A DNA stretch of 6,134 nt from an uncultured Roseiflexaceae bacterium (lineage in GTDB: Bacteria; Chloroflexota; Chloroflexia; Chloroflexales; Roseiflexaceae), in the NCBI GenBank assembly GCA_903932805.1, contig CAIZHO010000014.1:1-6134 (forward strand), in the 5' to 3' direction. Below, piece after piece: positions 1 through 6,134 of this stretch. The notes below the pieces were generated by a model, which saw only the letters and a list, made by a program, of their open reading frames with translations, ran no database searches and was not told the origin of the DNA. Numbering within the stretch: position 1 is the stretch's first letter; each line of letters begins with the position of its first letter. The position numbers and the translations under genes are program-made.

Positions 1-882
1 CGTATCGTCGCGACCGTCGTCGAACGTACGATGGCGTTTTTTGTGGCAAACGGTTGGACATACGAAATCATCCTTATCAACGACGGGAGCCGCGATGCGA
101 GCTGGTCCGTCATCGCCGAGTTGGCCCGCCGCCACGAGCCGGTGATCGCCCTCAATTTGTTGCGCAATTACGGTCAGCATAATGCCGTTTTTGCAGGGAT
201 GCACCAGAGTCGCGGTGAATACGTCATCACCATTGACGATGATCTGCAGAATCCCCCCGAAGAAATCATCCATCTCGTGCGCAGCGCTGCAGAGGGCAAT
301 CACGATGTGATGTTCGGTAAATTTCAACAAAAGAAACACAGTCTCGTGCGACGCATCGGCAGTGGGATTATCCACACGATGAACAACAAAATCTTCCTCT
401 GCCCAGCGGACATTACGCCGAGCAATTTTCGACTGATGCGCCGAGATGTCGTCACCCGCATGCTCGATTACAAGACCGCATACCCGTATACAACCGGGCT
501 TGCGTTGATGTTTGCGCATTCGGTGGGCAACGCATCGGTGCAGCATCTCGAGCGTGCAGAAGGAAAGAGCAATTACAACCTGTACAAGATCCTCAGCTTG
601 GTGCTGCGCATTCTGTTCAATTATTCGATCTGGCCGTTGCGACTCGTCACATTGACCGGCTTTGCTATTTCGATGGTGAGCTTTCTCATCGGTATTATCG
701 TCGTCGTGCGGAAGTTGCTCGATAACATTCAAATCGAAGGTTGGACCGGTATTATCGTTATGTTGGCGGTGCTCAATGGGCTCATCATTCTGATGTTAGG
801 GATGTTGGGCGAGTACGTGATTCGTATTTTGCAGCACCTGAATTCACGTGAAACCTACTACATAAAAGAGATTATTGAATGA
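1..882 (+). CDS. Family 2 glycosyltransferase, polyprenyl-phosphate sugar synthase type (5' end missing)
   Basis: Probable membrane-anchored glycosyltransferase that moves a sugar from a nucleotide donor to a polyprenyl phosphate or lipid-linked glycan on the cytoplasmic face (DPM1/GtrB/ArnC-like group of GT2). Seen: the frame is open from base 1, giving 293 codons. YEIILINDGSRD (about codons 21-32) is the GT-A nucleotide-binding strand, and IDDDLQNPPEEI (78-89) holds the metal-binding Asp cluster. EGKSNYNLYKI (187-197) matches the conserved GKSNY stretch before the membrane part. Two hydrophobic helices follow, at about 213-237 and 250-272, then GEYVIRIL and a short polar tail. The usual first motif (P-V-x-N-E-E) is absent and coding runs through the window edge, so the ATG at 31 is probably internal and the true start lies upstream. 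The stop overlaps the next start by ATGA, so the two are likely co-translated. The sugar and acceptor are unknown; the ArnC, GtrB and DPM1 subtypes cannot be separated here. Confidence 0.9.
   Translation, partial: RIVATVVERTMAFFVANGWTYEIILINDGSRDASWSVIAELARRHEPVIALNLLRNYGQHNAVFAGMHQSRGEYVITIDDDLQNPPEEIIHLVRSAAEGNHDVMFGKFQQKKHSLVRRIGSGIIHTMNNKIFLCPADITPSNFRLMRRDVVTRMLDYKTAYPYTTGLALMFAHSVGNASVQHLERAEGKSNYNLYKILSLVLRILFNYSIWPLRLVTLTGFAISMVSFLIGIIVVVRKLLDNIQIEGWTGIIVMLAVLNGLIILMLGMLGEYVIRILQHLNSRETYYIKEIIE
865..870 (+). promoter_or_regulatory. Ribosome binding site of the sulfotransferase gene
   Basis: AAAGAG lies 8 bases before the ATG at 879, inside the last codons of the glycosyltransferase gene. 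It is one mismatch from AAGGAG. It supports the start at 879 rather than the out-of-frame ATG at 875, and it adds to translational coupling through the ATGA overlap. Confidence 0.55.
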
Positions 883-1631
883 CCGACCAGCACTTTTTCA
901 TTGGTGGTGCCCAGCGTTCTGGGACAACCTATGCATACTACCTCTGCGCAGACCATCCCGATATCGAGATGGCACTGCCGGTGCGCCCCGAACCGAAGTT
1001 TTTTCTGAATCCTGCGCTACACAGCCAAGGATATGCGTATTATCGGCAGACGTATTTTGGAAAAAAACCAAATGTGCGGATGTTTGGCGAAAAAAGCACG
1101 AGTTATATCGAAGTCGAATCGGCAGCTGCCGCGCTTGCGGCGATGATTCCCGATGCAAAAATCGTCTTTGTGTTGCGTGATCCCATCGAACGTGCGATTT
1201 CGAATTATCGCTTTAGTCTGTTTCATGGGGTCGAGACGCTGTCGATGTCCGAGGCGTTCACTCAAGAGGCAGCGCGGGTGGAGCGCTACGATCACGCCCG
1301 GTTTTCGGTGTCGCCCTATGCGTACCTGCGCCGTGGAAGATACATCGAATATATCGAAATGTATGAACGGTATTTTCGCCCTGAGCAGATACACATCCTC
1401 ATTTATGAGCAGATGTTTGCACAGGACGCGTCGGTGCGCGGGTTGTATGCATTTTTGGGGGTCGATCAACAGTACCGGGCGGCAACCCGTGGTGATGTCA
1501 TCAATGCCAACAGCGAAGCCGCCGGAGAAGAACTGACCCCCGCGTTACGCGCGCACCTGCGCGAAGCGTACGCCCCATACACGGCACGATTACGTGCGCA
1601 TACGGGGCTTCGTATCCCCGAATGGGAATAA
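879..1631 (+). CDS. PAPS-dependent sulfotransferase
   Basis: Cytosolic sulfotransferase of 250 aa that transfers sulfate from 3'-phosphoadenylyl sulfate (PAPS) to an acceptor, probably a sugar hydroxyl (NDST/bacterial carbohydrate sulfotransferase-like group; the acceptor is inferred from context). Seen: the 5'-phosphosulfate loop FIGGAQRSGTT at residues 7-17, with R13 where eukaryotic NDST-type enzymes have Lys. GEKSTSY (70-76) is another conserved block. The 3'-phosphate site is VLRDPIERAISNY (98-110), with R100 and S108 as the expected PAPS contacts. YLRRGRYIEYIEMYERYF (149-166) and ILIYEQM (173-179) match the family's later conserved blocks. There is no signal peptide or membrane helix, so it acts in the cytoplasm, where the partner glycosyltransferase has its active site. 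The length is normal for a compact bacterial member. Its stop lies 6 bases from the stop of the convergent dehydrogenase gene. The family call is firm; the substrate is not known. Confidence 0.92.
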   Translation: MTDQHFFIGGAQRSGTTYAYYLCADHPDIEMALPVRPEPKFFLNPALHSQGYAYYRQTYFGKKPNVRMFGEKSTSYIEVESAAAALAAMIPDAKIVFVLRDPIERAISNYRFSLFHGVETLSMSEAFTQEAARVERYDHARFSVSPYAYLRRGRYIEYIEMYERYFRPEQIHILIYEQMFAQDASVRGLYAFLGVDQQYRAATRGDVINANSEAAGEELTPALRAHLREAYAPYTARLRAHTGLRIPEWE

Positions 1632-1637
1632 CCCGGA

Positions 1638-2648
1638 CTAGTCAAGTTCAAGTGTGACGACGGTGCCGGTCCGCAGGCTTTCGGTCGCTGCACGGGCTAC
1701 TCTGAGGCTCGCCATTGCATCTGCTATGTCGGGCTTTGGTGTTATCTGCTCACGGATGCAGCGGAAGAAATACGCAAGCTCGCTCACATATGCATCGACA
1801 AAGCGATTGGCAAACGACTGGTCGGGGACGAGCGCAGGTGCGCCATCGCCGTCGCTGGGCATTGCGCCTGGGGCTGCCACAAATGCACGTGCCAGTGCGC
1901 CAGATACCTCGGTACGGATATCGTATCCCCATGCGGTGCGACGTCCGCCTTCGACCACCCCGAGTGCACCGTTTGCGAACTTCAACATCACCATGACCGT
2001 GTCGACATCATCGGCATCATGGAACCCAGGGTCGACGAGCACCGATCCCCAGCTGTGGACCGCTACAATCGGCCCGACCAGATGCAGTGCCAAATCAAAA
2101 TCGTGGATCAACATATCGATACAAATGCCGCCGCTGGTTTTGATGAAGGCCAAACTCGGCGGTGCCGCATCGATGCTGACCGCGCGGAAGCGCTCGATCG
2201 CACCGAGTTCACCGGCGTCGATGCGTCGTTTGAGTTGGGCATAGCGCTCATCGAAGCGACGCATGTAGCCAATCATCACCGGGATGTTGTGTTGGGCAGC
2301 AAGATCGCGCACCATGGCGGCGTCTTCGAGAGTGAGAGCGACCGGTTTTTCGCACCAGACGGGTTTGCCGGCGGTGATTGCAGCCGCGATGAGTTTGGGA
2401 TGGGTAGCAGTCGGGGTCGCAATGAGCACGACGTCGACATCTGCTGCGTTGATTGCCCCGATCGGGTCGGTACTCGCGCGTGGAGCGTCGACGATGGCTG
2501 CGCCCTGTTGGGCAGCCGCGAGGTGCGCATCAACGACTTCGACCACACGCACGCCTGGCATGCGCGAGAGGTTGGTAAGGTGCATCAGGCCGATGCGCCC
2601 AGCGCCGATGAATGCTACGGTGATTGGTACTTCGGGATGTGTCTTCAT
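1638..2648 (-). CDS. Gfo/Idh/MocA family oxidoreductase, second IolG-like inositol dehydrogenase
   Basis: NAD(P)-dependent sugar or polyol dehydrogenase of 336 aa, a paralogue of the IolG encoded just upstream. Seen: Rossmann motif GAGRIG at 15-20 with acidic D40 after the second strand (favours NAD), IATPTATH at 76-83, and catalytic E100-K101-P102. D160, D178 and H182 (in GGICIDMLIHDFD) match the Lys-Asp-Asp-His set of B. subtilis inositol dehydrogenase. It differs from the neighbour around the pocket: GYMRRFD instead of GFNRRFD, SIDAAP instead of SRDPAP, IHDF instead of IHDW, and AWGYD instead of VYGYD. The C-terminal domain also has a Gly/Pro/Asp-rich stretch near 260-275. Start: the ATG at 2648 overlaps the iolG stop as ATGA. 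The in-frame ATG at 2696 would add 16 residues read from iolG sequence and would overlap it by 52 bases, so it is less likely. Last gene of the operon. It may oxidise scyllo-, D-chiro- or another inositol, or reduce an inosose; the exact substrate is unknown. Confidence 0.9.
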   Translation of the reverse strand: MKTHPEVPITVAFIGAGRIGLMHLTNLSRMPGVRVVEVVDAHLAAAQQGAAIVDAPRASTDPIGAINAADVDVVLIATPTATHPKLIAAAITAGKPVWCEKPVALTLEDAAMVRDLAAQHNIPVMIGYMRRFDERYAQLKRRIDAGELGAIERFRAVSIDAAPPSLAFIKTSGGICIDMLIHDFDLALHLVGPIVAVHSWGSVLVDPGFHDADDVDTVMVMLKFANGALGVVEGGRRTAWGYDIRTEVSGALARAFVAAPGAMPSDGDGAPALVPDQSFANRFVDAYVSELAYFFRCIREQITPKPDIADAMASLRVARAATESLRTGTVVTLELD

Positions 2649-3661
2649 GCGAATTCTGCCAATCGTACGGGGCGGCGTTCGTTGTAGCTCCGCCATGCTG
2701 CGAGCCCTGCGATGAGTGCTTTGCGTGCGTCGCCGCCGGTCACGACGGCAGGAGTGCCGGAGGTCACTGCGTGCACAAATGATTCTATTTCGGCTGCGTA
2801 CGCTTCGGCATAGCGTTGCATGAAGAAATTGAGCGGCAGATCACGGCTTACGCCGTTCGCCGTGCTGACGGTGGTGTTGTTGGGGTAGTTGTTGGTTGTT
2901 TCAATGCTCCCGGCACTCCCGAATATTTCGGCCCGTTGGTCGTAGCCATACACCGCCTGGCGGCAGTTGTCGATGGTGCCGATAGCGCCATTGGCGAAGC
3001 GCAACACCGTCACGTGTGTGTCGATGTCGCCGGCTGCGCCTATGGCGGGGTCGACCGTGACCGCTCCTTGGACATATACTTCATCGATGTCGCTGCCCAT
3101 CAAGAAGCGCGCGATGTCCCAATCGTGGATGGTCATATCGAGGAAGATGCCGCCCGAGACCTTGATGTAGCTGATGGGTGGCGGGGCAGGATCGCGACTG
3201 ATGATGTGGATGATTTTTGGGGTCCCAATGCTACCGTCTGCCACAGCCTGATGCATGCGTACGAAATTCGCATCGAACCGTCGGTTGAAGCCGATTTGTA
3301 ACGTCACCCCTGCTGCGGATACTGCAGCGAGGGCACGGTCGGTTTCGACCAGGTCGAGGGCAATCGGTTTTTCGCAGAAGATGTGCTTCCCGGCTGCAGC
3401 AGCTGCTTTGATATACGCTGCGTGCGTGTCTGTCGGCGTACAAATCATGACGGCATCGATGTCGGCGTCTTTGATCAGTGATAGACAGTCGGTGCTGACC
3501 GTCGAGACGCCGAAACGCGCAGCCAGATTAGCCGCTGCGTCGGGCATCGGATCTGCGATTGCGACGAGGCGTGCCGATGGCACGCGCTGAACGATGGTAC
3601 GTGCATGGACCTGGCCGATGCGACCGGCGCCGAGGAGTGCAATGCGGAGTGGTGATGTCAT
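2645..3661 (-). CDS. iolG: Inositol 2-dehydrogenase
   Basis: First enzyme of myo-inositol catabolism: NAD-dependent oxidation of myo-inositol to scyllo-inosose in the cytoplasm. Seen in 338 aa: N-terminal Rossmann fold with GAGRIG (11-16) and D37 for NAD ribose, MICTPTDTH (72-80), and CEKP (96-99) with catalytic K98. GFNRRFDANF (124-133) is typical of IolG. D157 is in ISRDPAP, and GGIFLDMTIHDWDIARFLMG (170-189) carries D175 and H179. These correspond to K97, D155, D172 and H176 of B. subtilis IolG. YGYDQRAEIFG (238-248) and the length also fit. Start: the ATG at 3661 has AGGA 7 bases upstream, with the iolD stop codon between them, so translation is likely coupled. The 3' end overlaps the next gene by 4 bases. 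Assignment is strong because iolD and iolC lie directly upstream, although Gfo/Idh/MocA enzymes can be promiscuous. Confidence 0.93.
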   Translation of the reverse strand: MTSPLRIALLGAGRIGQVHARTIVQRVPSARLVAIADPMPDAAANLAARFGVSTVSTDCLSLIKDADIDAVMICTPTDTHAAYIKAAAAAGKHIFCEKPIALDLVETDRALAAVSAAGVTLQIGFNRRFDANFVRMHQAVADGSIGTPKIIHIISRDPAPPPISYIKVSGGIFLDMTIHDWDIARFLMGSDIDEVYVQGAVTVDPAIGAAGDIDTHVTVLRFANGAIGTIDNCRQAVYGYDQRAEIFGSAGSIETTNNYPNNTTVSTANGVSRDLPLNFFMQRYAEAYAAEIESFVHAVTSGTPAVVTGGDARKALIAGLAAWRSYNERRPVRLAEFA

Positions 3662-3665
3662 CGAT

Positions 3666-5546
3666 TTATCCTAAGTAGTCGCGTTCGCGAATGCGGTTTT
3701 GCTGCCATTCAGCGCGTTTCTGCTGCACCTCGGGGCTGGTGCTGACCTCGGCTGGTGGGACATCCCACCAGCTGTCGTAGCCGGGCACCCCGTGATAGCG
3801 GTCGTTGCGTACATAGACGACGGTCGTGGTCGGGTTGGCCCGTGCCTGGGCGATACCTGCCACAAACGAATCGTAATCGCTACATTCAATGACGGTCGCG
3901 CCCAGACTGCGGGCGTTTTGGGCCAGATCGACGGGAATGCGCTCGACGTCGTTGCCGTCGGCGTCGGAGGTCACCCGGTTGTCGTGACTATAGGCGTACC
4001 GCGTACCAAAGCCTTCTTGACCGAGCGAACGACTCAGGCTACCGATGCTTTTGTAGCCGTCGTTGTCCATCAAGATGATGATGAGTTTGCGGTCTTCTTG
4101 GATTGCAGTGACCAGCTCGGTCGACATCATCAGCCAACTGCCGTCTCCGACCATTACATAGACCTCGCGCTCCGGGGCAGCCATTTTGATGCCCAGCCCG
4201 CCGGCGACCTCGTAGCCCATGCAGCTGTTGCCGTACTCGAGGTGGTAGTTTTTGGGGTGGCGAGCGCGCCAGAGTTTGTGCAGGTCGCCCGGCAGACTGC
4301 CGGCCGCGCAGACCATGATGGCACCAGGGTCAGAGCGGTCGTTGACTGCGCCAATCAGCTCACCCTGGCTGGGCAGCGGACTCAGGCGGATGTCGTAAAT
4401 GCGTTGTACTTCACTGTCCCAGGCGGCGCTGAGGCGTTGGGCGGCAGCACGATACGCGCCATCGACGGTATAGCCCTGCAACGCAATCAAGAGTTCTTCG
4501 AGGGTCACCTGAGCGTCACCGACGAGCATCGTTGCGCCGTGTTTGACGGCGTCGAGTTCACATACATTGATGTTGATAAAGTGCACATTGGGGTGCGCAA
4601 ACGCGGTTTTGGAGCTGGTAGTGAAATCGCTATAGCGCGTACCGATGCCGATGACGAGGTCCGCGTCGCGGGCAATTTGATTGGCAGCGAATGTGCCTGT
4701 GACCCCGATAGCACCGAGATTGAGGCTGTGGTCGTAGCGCAGCGATCCCTTGCCGGCCATCGTTTCGCCGACCGGGATGCCGGTGGCTTCGACGAATGCG
4801 GTCAAGGCTGTCGTCGCATCGCTATAAATCACCCCACCACCGGCGACGATGAGTGGGCGCTTGGCGGCGCGGATGCGTGCGACGGCACGGCGGAGCGCCG
4901 CGCTGTCGGGGCGCTGCCGTGCAATGTGCCAAACACGCGGTGCAAACAATGCCGTGGGGAAGTCGTAGGCTTCGGTTTGGACATCTTGGGGCAACGCCAA
5001 CGTGACCGCGCCGGCATCGCTCGGACTGGTCAGCACCCGCATTGCCTCACGCAGGGCGCTACTGAGCTGGTCGGGCCTGTTGATACGATCCCAGTATTTA
5101 CTGACCGGCTTGAAGCAGTCGTTGGCCGATACATCGCGACTCTGGGCCCATTCGAGCTGCTGCAATACCGGGTCGACATTGCGCCGTGCAAAGATGTCGC
5201 CGGGTAGCAACAGCACTGGCAGCCGATTGATGGTGGCAGTGGCGGCACCGGTGACCATGTTGGTCGCTCCCGGTCCAATCGAGGTTGTGCAGGCGATGGT
5301 CTGCAGGCGATTGGCAGTTTTGGTGAACGCCGTGGCCGCATGCACCATGGCCTGCTCGTTGCGTGCTTGATAGTAGCGGAGTGCAGGGATTTGTTGTAAC
5401 GCTTGGCCCATCCCCGATACGTTGCCGTGCCCGAAAATGCCGAAGCAGCCGGCGAAAAATCGCTGCTCATGACCGTCGCGTTCGACGTATTGTTGGGTCA
5501 GGAACGTGACGAGTGCCTGCGCGACGGTGAGACGTGTGGTAGACAT
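3666..5546 (-). CDS. iolD: 3D-(3,5/4)-trihydroxycyclohexane-1,2-dione acylhydrolase (ring-opening)
   Basis: Thiamine-diphosphate enzyme that hydrolyses the cyclic dione made from inosose, giving 5-deoxy-glucuronic acid; cytoplasmic. Seen in 626 aa: IolD-type N-terminus RLTVAQALV (5-13), then FGIFGHGNVSGMGQAL (35-50). The N-terminal PYR domain has YYQARNEQAM (58-67), with E64 as the Glu that activates the ThDP ring, and TTSIGPGATNMVTGA (87-101). The middle domain has AGGGVIYS (235-242) and IGIGTRYSDFTTSSKTAF (299-316). The C-terminal PP domain has CAAGSLPGDLHKLW (413-426), HLEYGNSCMGYEV (435-447) and the metal/ThDP motif GDG at 467-469 with N495. The family signature GYDSWWDVPPAEVS (589-602) ends the fold. 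Length is normal. Start: ATG 5546 has AAAGAG 6 bases upstream and aligns with known IolD starts. The in-frame ATG at 5564 adds MRKEHG, has AGGA 10 bases upstream, and is a real alternative. It lies 30 bases after iolC (12 if the earlier start is used). Confidence 0.95.
   Translation of the reverse strand: MSTTRLTVAQALVTFLTQQYVERDGHEQRFFAGCFGIFGHGNVSGMGQALQQIPALRYYQARNEQAMVHAATAFTKTANRLQTIACTTSIGPGATNMVTGAATATINRLPVLLLPGDIFARRNVDPVLQQLEWAQSRDVSANDCFKPVSKYWDRINRPDQLSSALREAMRVLTSPSDAGAVTLALPQDVQTEAYDFPTALFAPRVWHIARQRPDSAALRRAVARIRAAKRPLIVAGGGVIYSDATTALTAFVEATGIPVGETMAGKGSLRYDHSLNLGAIGVTGTFAANQIARDADLVIGIGTRYSDFTTSSKTAFAHPNVHFININVCELDAVKHGATMLVGDAQVTLEELLIALQGYTVDGAYRAAAQRLSAAWDSEVQRIYDIRLSPLPSQGELIGAVNDRSDPGAIMVCAAGSLPGDLHKLWRARHPKNYHLEYGNSCMGYEVAGGLGIKMAAPEREVYVMVGDGSWLMMSTELVTAIQEDRKLIIILMDNDGYKSIGSLSRSLGQEGFGTRYAYSHDNRVTSDADGNDVERIPVDLAQNARSLGATVIECSDYDSFVAGIAQARANPTTTVVYVRNDRYHGVPGYDSWWDVPPAEVSTSPEVQQKRAEWQQNRIRERDYLG
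3669..3672 (-). promoter_or_regulatory. Ribosome binding site of iolG
   Basis: AGGA on the minus strand sits within the last two sense codons of iolD, 7 bases before the iolG ATG. The iolD TAA falls between the site and the start, so a ribosome ending iolD is well placed to restart on iolG. Confidence 0.6.
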
Positions 5547-5552
5547 GCCGTG

Positions 5553-5558
5553 CTCTTT
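5553..5558 (-). promoter_or_regulatory. Ribosome binding site favouring the iolD start at 5546
   Basis: AAAGAG on the minus strand lies 6 bases before the ATG at 5546. The same hexamer precedes the sulfotransferase start. A competing AGGA at 5575-5578, overlapping the iolC stop, would serve the ATG at 5564 with a longer 10-base spacer. Confidence 0.45.
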
Positions 5559-5576
5559 TCTCATGAAAAAACGGTC

Positions 5577-6134
5577 CTACAAATCACCGTGCATGCCGAT
5601 GAACTGCTCGATGTCGGCCATTGTCGGCATAAAGTTGGCGCAGCCATGTTTGGTGACGACAATTGCGCCGCAGGCATTGCCCAGGCGCGCGGCGCGCTGC
5701 CAGCTCCAGCCGTGTGCGAGGCCATGGATGACACCGCCGGCATAGGCATCACCCGCGCCGAGAATGTTGTAGACCTGCACGGGGAACCCCGCAGCGTCTA
5801 TCCGGTCGATCCCCGCCGGGGTGACCACATGGACGCGTGAGCCCTCAGCGCCGCGCTTTTGGAACAGCACCGTTGGCCCCATCCCGAGCACGGTATCGAT
5901 TGCGACATCCACATCGCCACTCACGCGTGCATCCGACACCTGTGAGTGGGTGAGTGTGACGGTGTTGTCTTCGCCCATCATCATGGCGTTGATTTCGTCT
6001 TCGGTGCCCAGGACGATGTCGACTGTCCGCAACACCGAGCGGAGCGTGACACCGAATGCGCGTGCATCGTGCCACTGGTCAGGGCGAAAATCGATGTCCA
6101 AGACGACGGTTGTCCCGTGTCGCTGTGCATATTC
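5577..6134 (-). CDS. iolC: 5-dehydro-2-deoxygluconokinase, C-terminal part (5' end missing)
   Basis: PfkB-family (ribokinase-like) kinase that phosphorylates 5-dehydro-2-deoxygluconate with ATP in the inositol pathway. Seen: 185 codons open through the window edge, with no credible start inside. VVLDIDFRPDQW (10-21) is close to the IolC form of this segment, and IVLGTEDEI (40-48) is a usual PfkB stretch. FQKRGAEGS (91-99) precedes the nucleotide-binding part. PfkB signature 2 is NILGAGDAYAGG (123-134) with the catalytic base D129, followed by ARLGNACGAIVVTKHGC (149-165). A TTG at 6101 falls in the middle of the conserved VVLDIDFRP block and is not a start. Family members are about 320-340 aa, so roughly 140-150 N-terminal residues lie beyond the window. 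iolD follows after a short gap, so the two are probably co-transcribed. The adjacent iolD makes IolC more likely than another sugar kinase. Confidence 0.9.
   Translation of the reverse strand, partial: EYAQRHGTTVVLDIDFRPDQWHDARAFGVTLRSVLRTVDIVLGTEDEINAMMMGEDNTVTLTHSQVSDARVSGDVDVAIDTVLGMGPTVLFQKRGAEGSRVHVVTPAGIDRIDAAGFPVQVYNILGAGDAYAGGVIHGLAHGWSWQRAARLGNACGAIVVTKHGCANFMPTMADIEQFIGMHGDL

Noticed and set aside
31..33. ATG as the true start of the glycosyltransferase
   Set aside because: It falls just before the second conserved GT-A strand and would remove the first nucleotide-binding motif; the frame is open to base 1, so the gene is cut by the window.
1017..1469. A 150-codon minus-strand frame inside the sulfotransferase gene
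   Set aside because: Antisense to conserved PAPS-binding motifs and without recognisable protein features.
1600..1620. Possible hairpin terminator at the convergent junction (ATACG/CGTAT or CGGGG/CCCCG)
   Set aside because: Stems are only 5 base pairs and mutually exclusive, they lie inside coding sequence, and no T-run follows on either strand.
1636..1643. Palindrome GACTAGTC at the gene junction
   Set aside because: Too short to interpret as an operator or terminator; an 8-base palindrome is expected by chance in a window of this size.
2019..2687. A 222-codon plus-strand frame antisense to the second dehydrogenase
   Set aside because: Shadow of a clearly coding gene; the translation is rich in Asp/Arg/His with no domain, and no ribosome binding site was evident.
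2649..2696. Longer N-terminus for the second dehydrogenase starting at 2696
   Set aside because: The extra 16 residues come from the iolG coding region in another frame, while the ATG at 2648 gives an ATGA overlap and a normal short lead before the Rossmann strand.
3699..5207. A 502-codon open frame on the plus strand, antisense to iolD
   Set aside because: It lies wholly inside iolD, which has full family motifs from end to end. The antisense translation shows no recognisable domain, and such frames are common opposite GC-biased codons.
5403..5840. A 145-codon plus-strand frame across the iolC-iolD junction
   Set aside because: It covers two well-supported minus-strand genes and encodes no recognisable domain.

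Overview
The window looks like chromosomal DNA from a moderately GC-rich bacterium. Nearly every base is coding, and the genes are packed with 4-base ATGA overlaps or gaps of a few bases. I cannot name the organism. The IolD sequence resembles forms found in high-GC Gram-positive or Chloroflexota-type bacteria, but that is an impression rather than a result. There are no RNA genes, insertion sequences, CRISPR arrays or large repeats, and no non-coding stretch longer than about 30 bases.

Left part, plus strand (1-1631): the 3' part of a family 2 glycosyltransferase of the polyprenyl-phosphate-sugar type, with a GT-A domain and two C-terminal membrane helices. It overlaps by ATGA a complete PAPS-dependent sulfotransferase. 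The pair probably adds sugar and sulfate to a lipid-linked or surface glycan. The acceptor cannot be read from the sequence.

Right part, minus strand (6134 down to 1638): four genes of a myo-inositol catabolic operon in the order iolC (partial), iolD, iolG, then a second IolG-like Gfo/Idh/MocA dehydrogenase. IolG oxidises myo-inositol to scyllo-inosose (2-keto-myo-inositol). Elsewhere in the pathway IolE dehydrates this to trihydroxycyclohexanedione, IolD hydrolyses the ring to 5-deoxy-glucuronate, IolB isomerises that to 5-dehydro-2-deoxygluconate, and IolC phosphorylates it. IolE and IolB are not in the window and may lie upstream, beyond 6134. The second dehydrogenase keeps the catalytic Lys/Asp/Asp/His set but differs around the substrate pocket. 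It may therefore act on another inositol isomer or a related polyol.

The two gene groups converge with only 6 bases between their stop codons and no recognisable intrinsic terminator. Promoters for both groups must lie outside the window. The window is mostly ordinary; the most useful leads are the diverged IolG paralogue and the glycosyltransferase-sulfotransferase pair.
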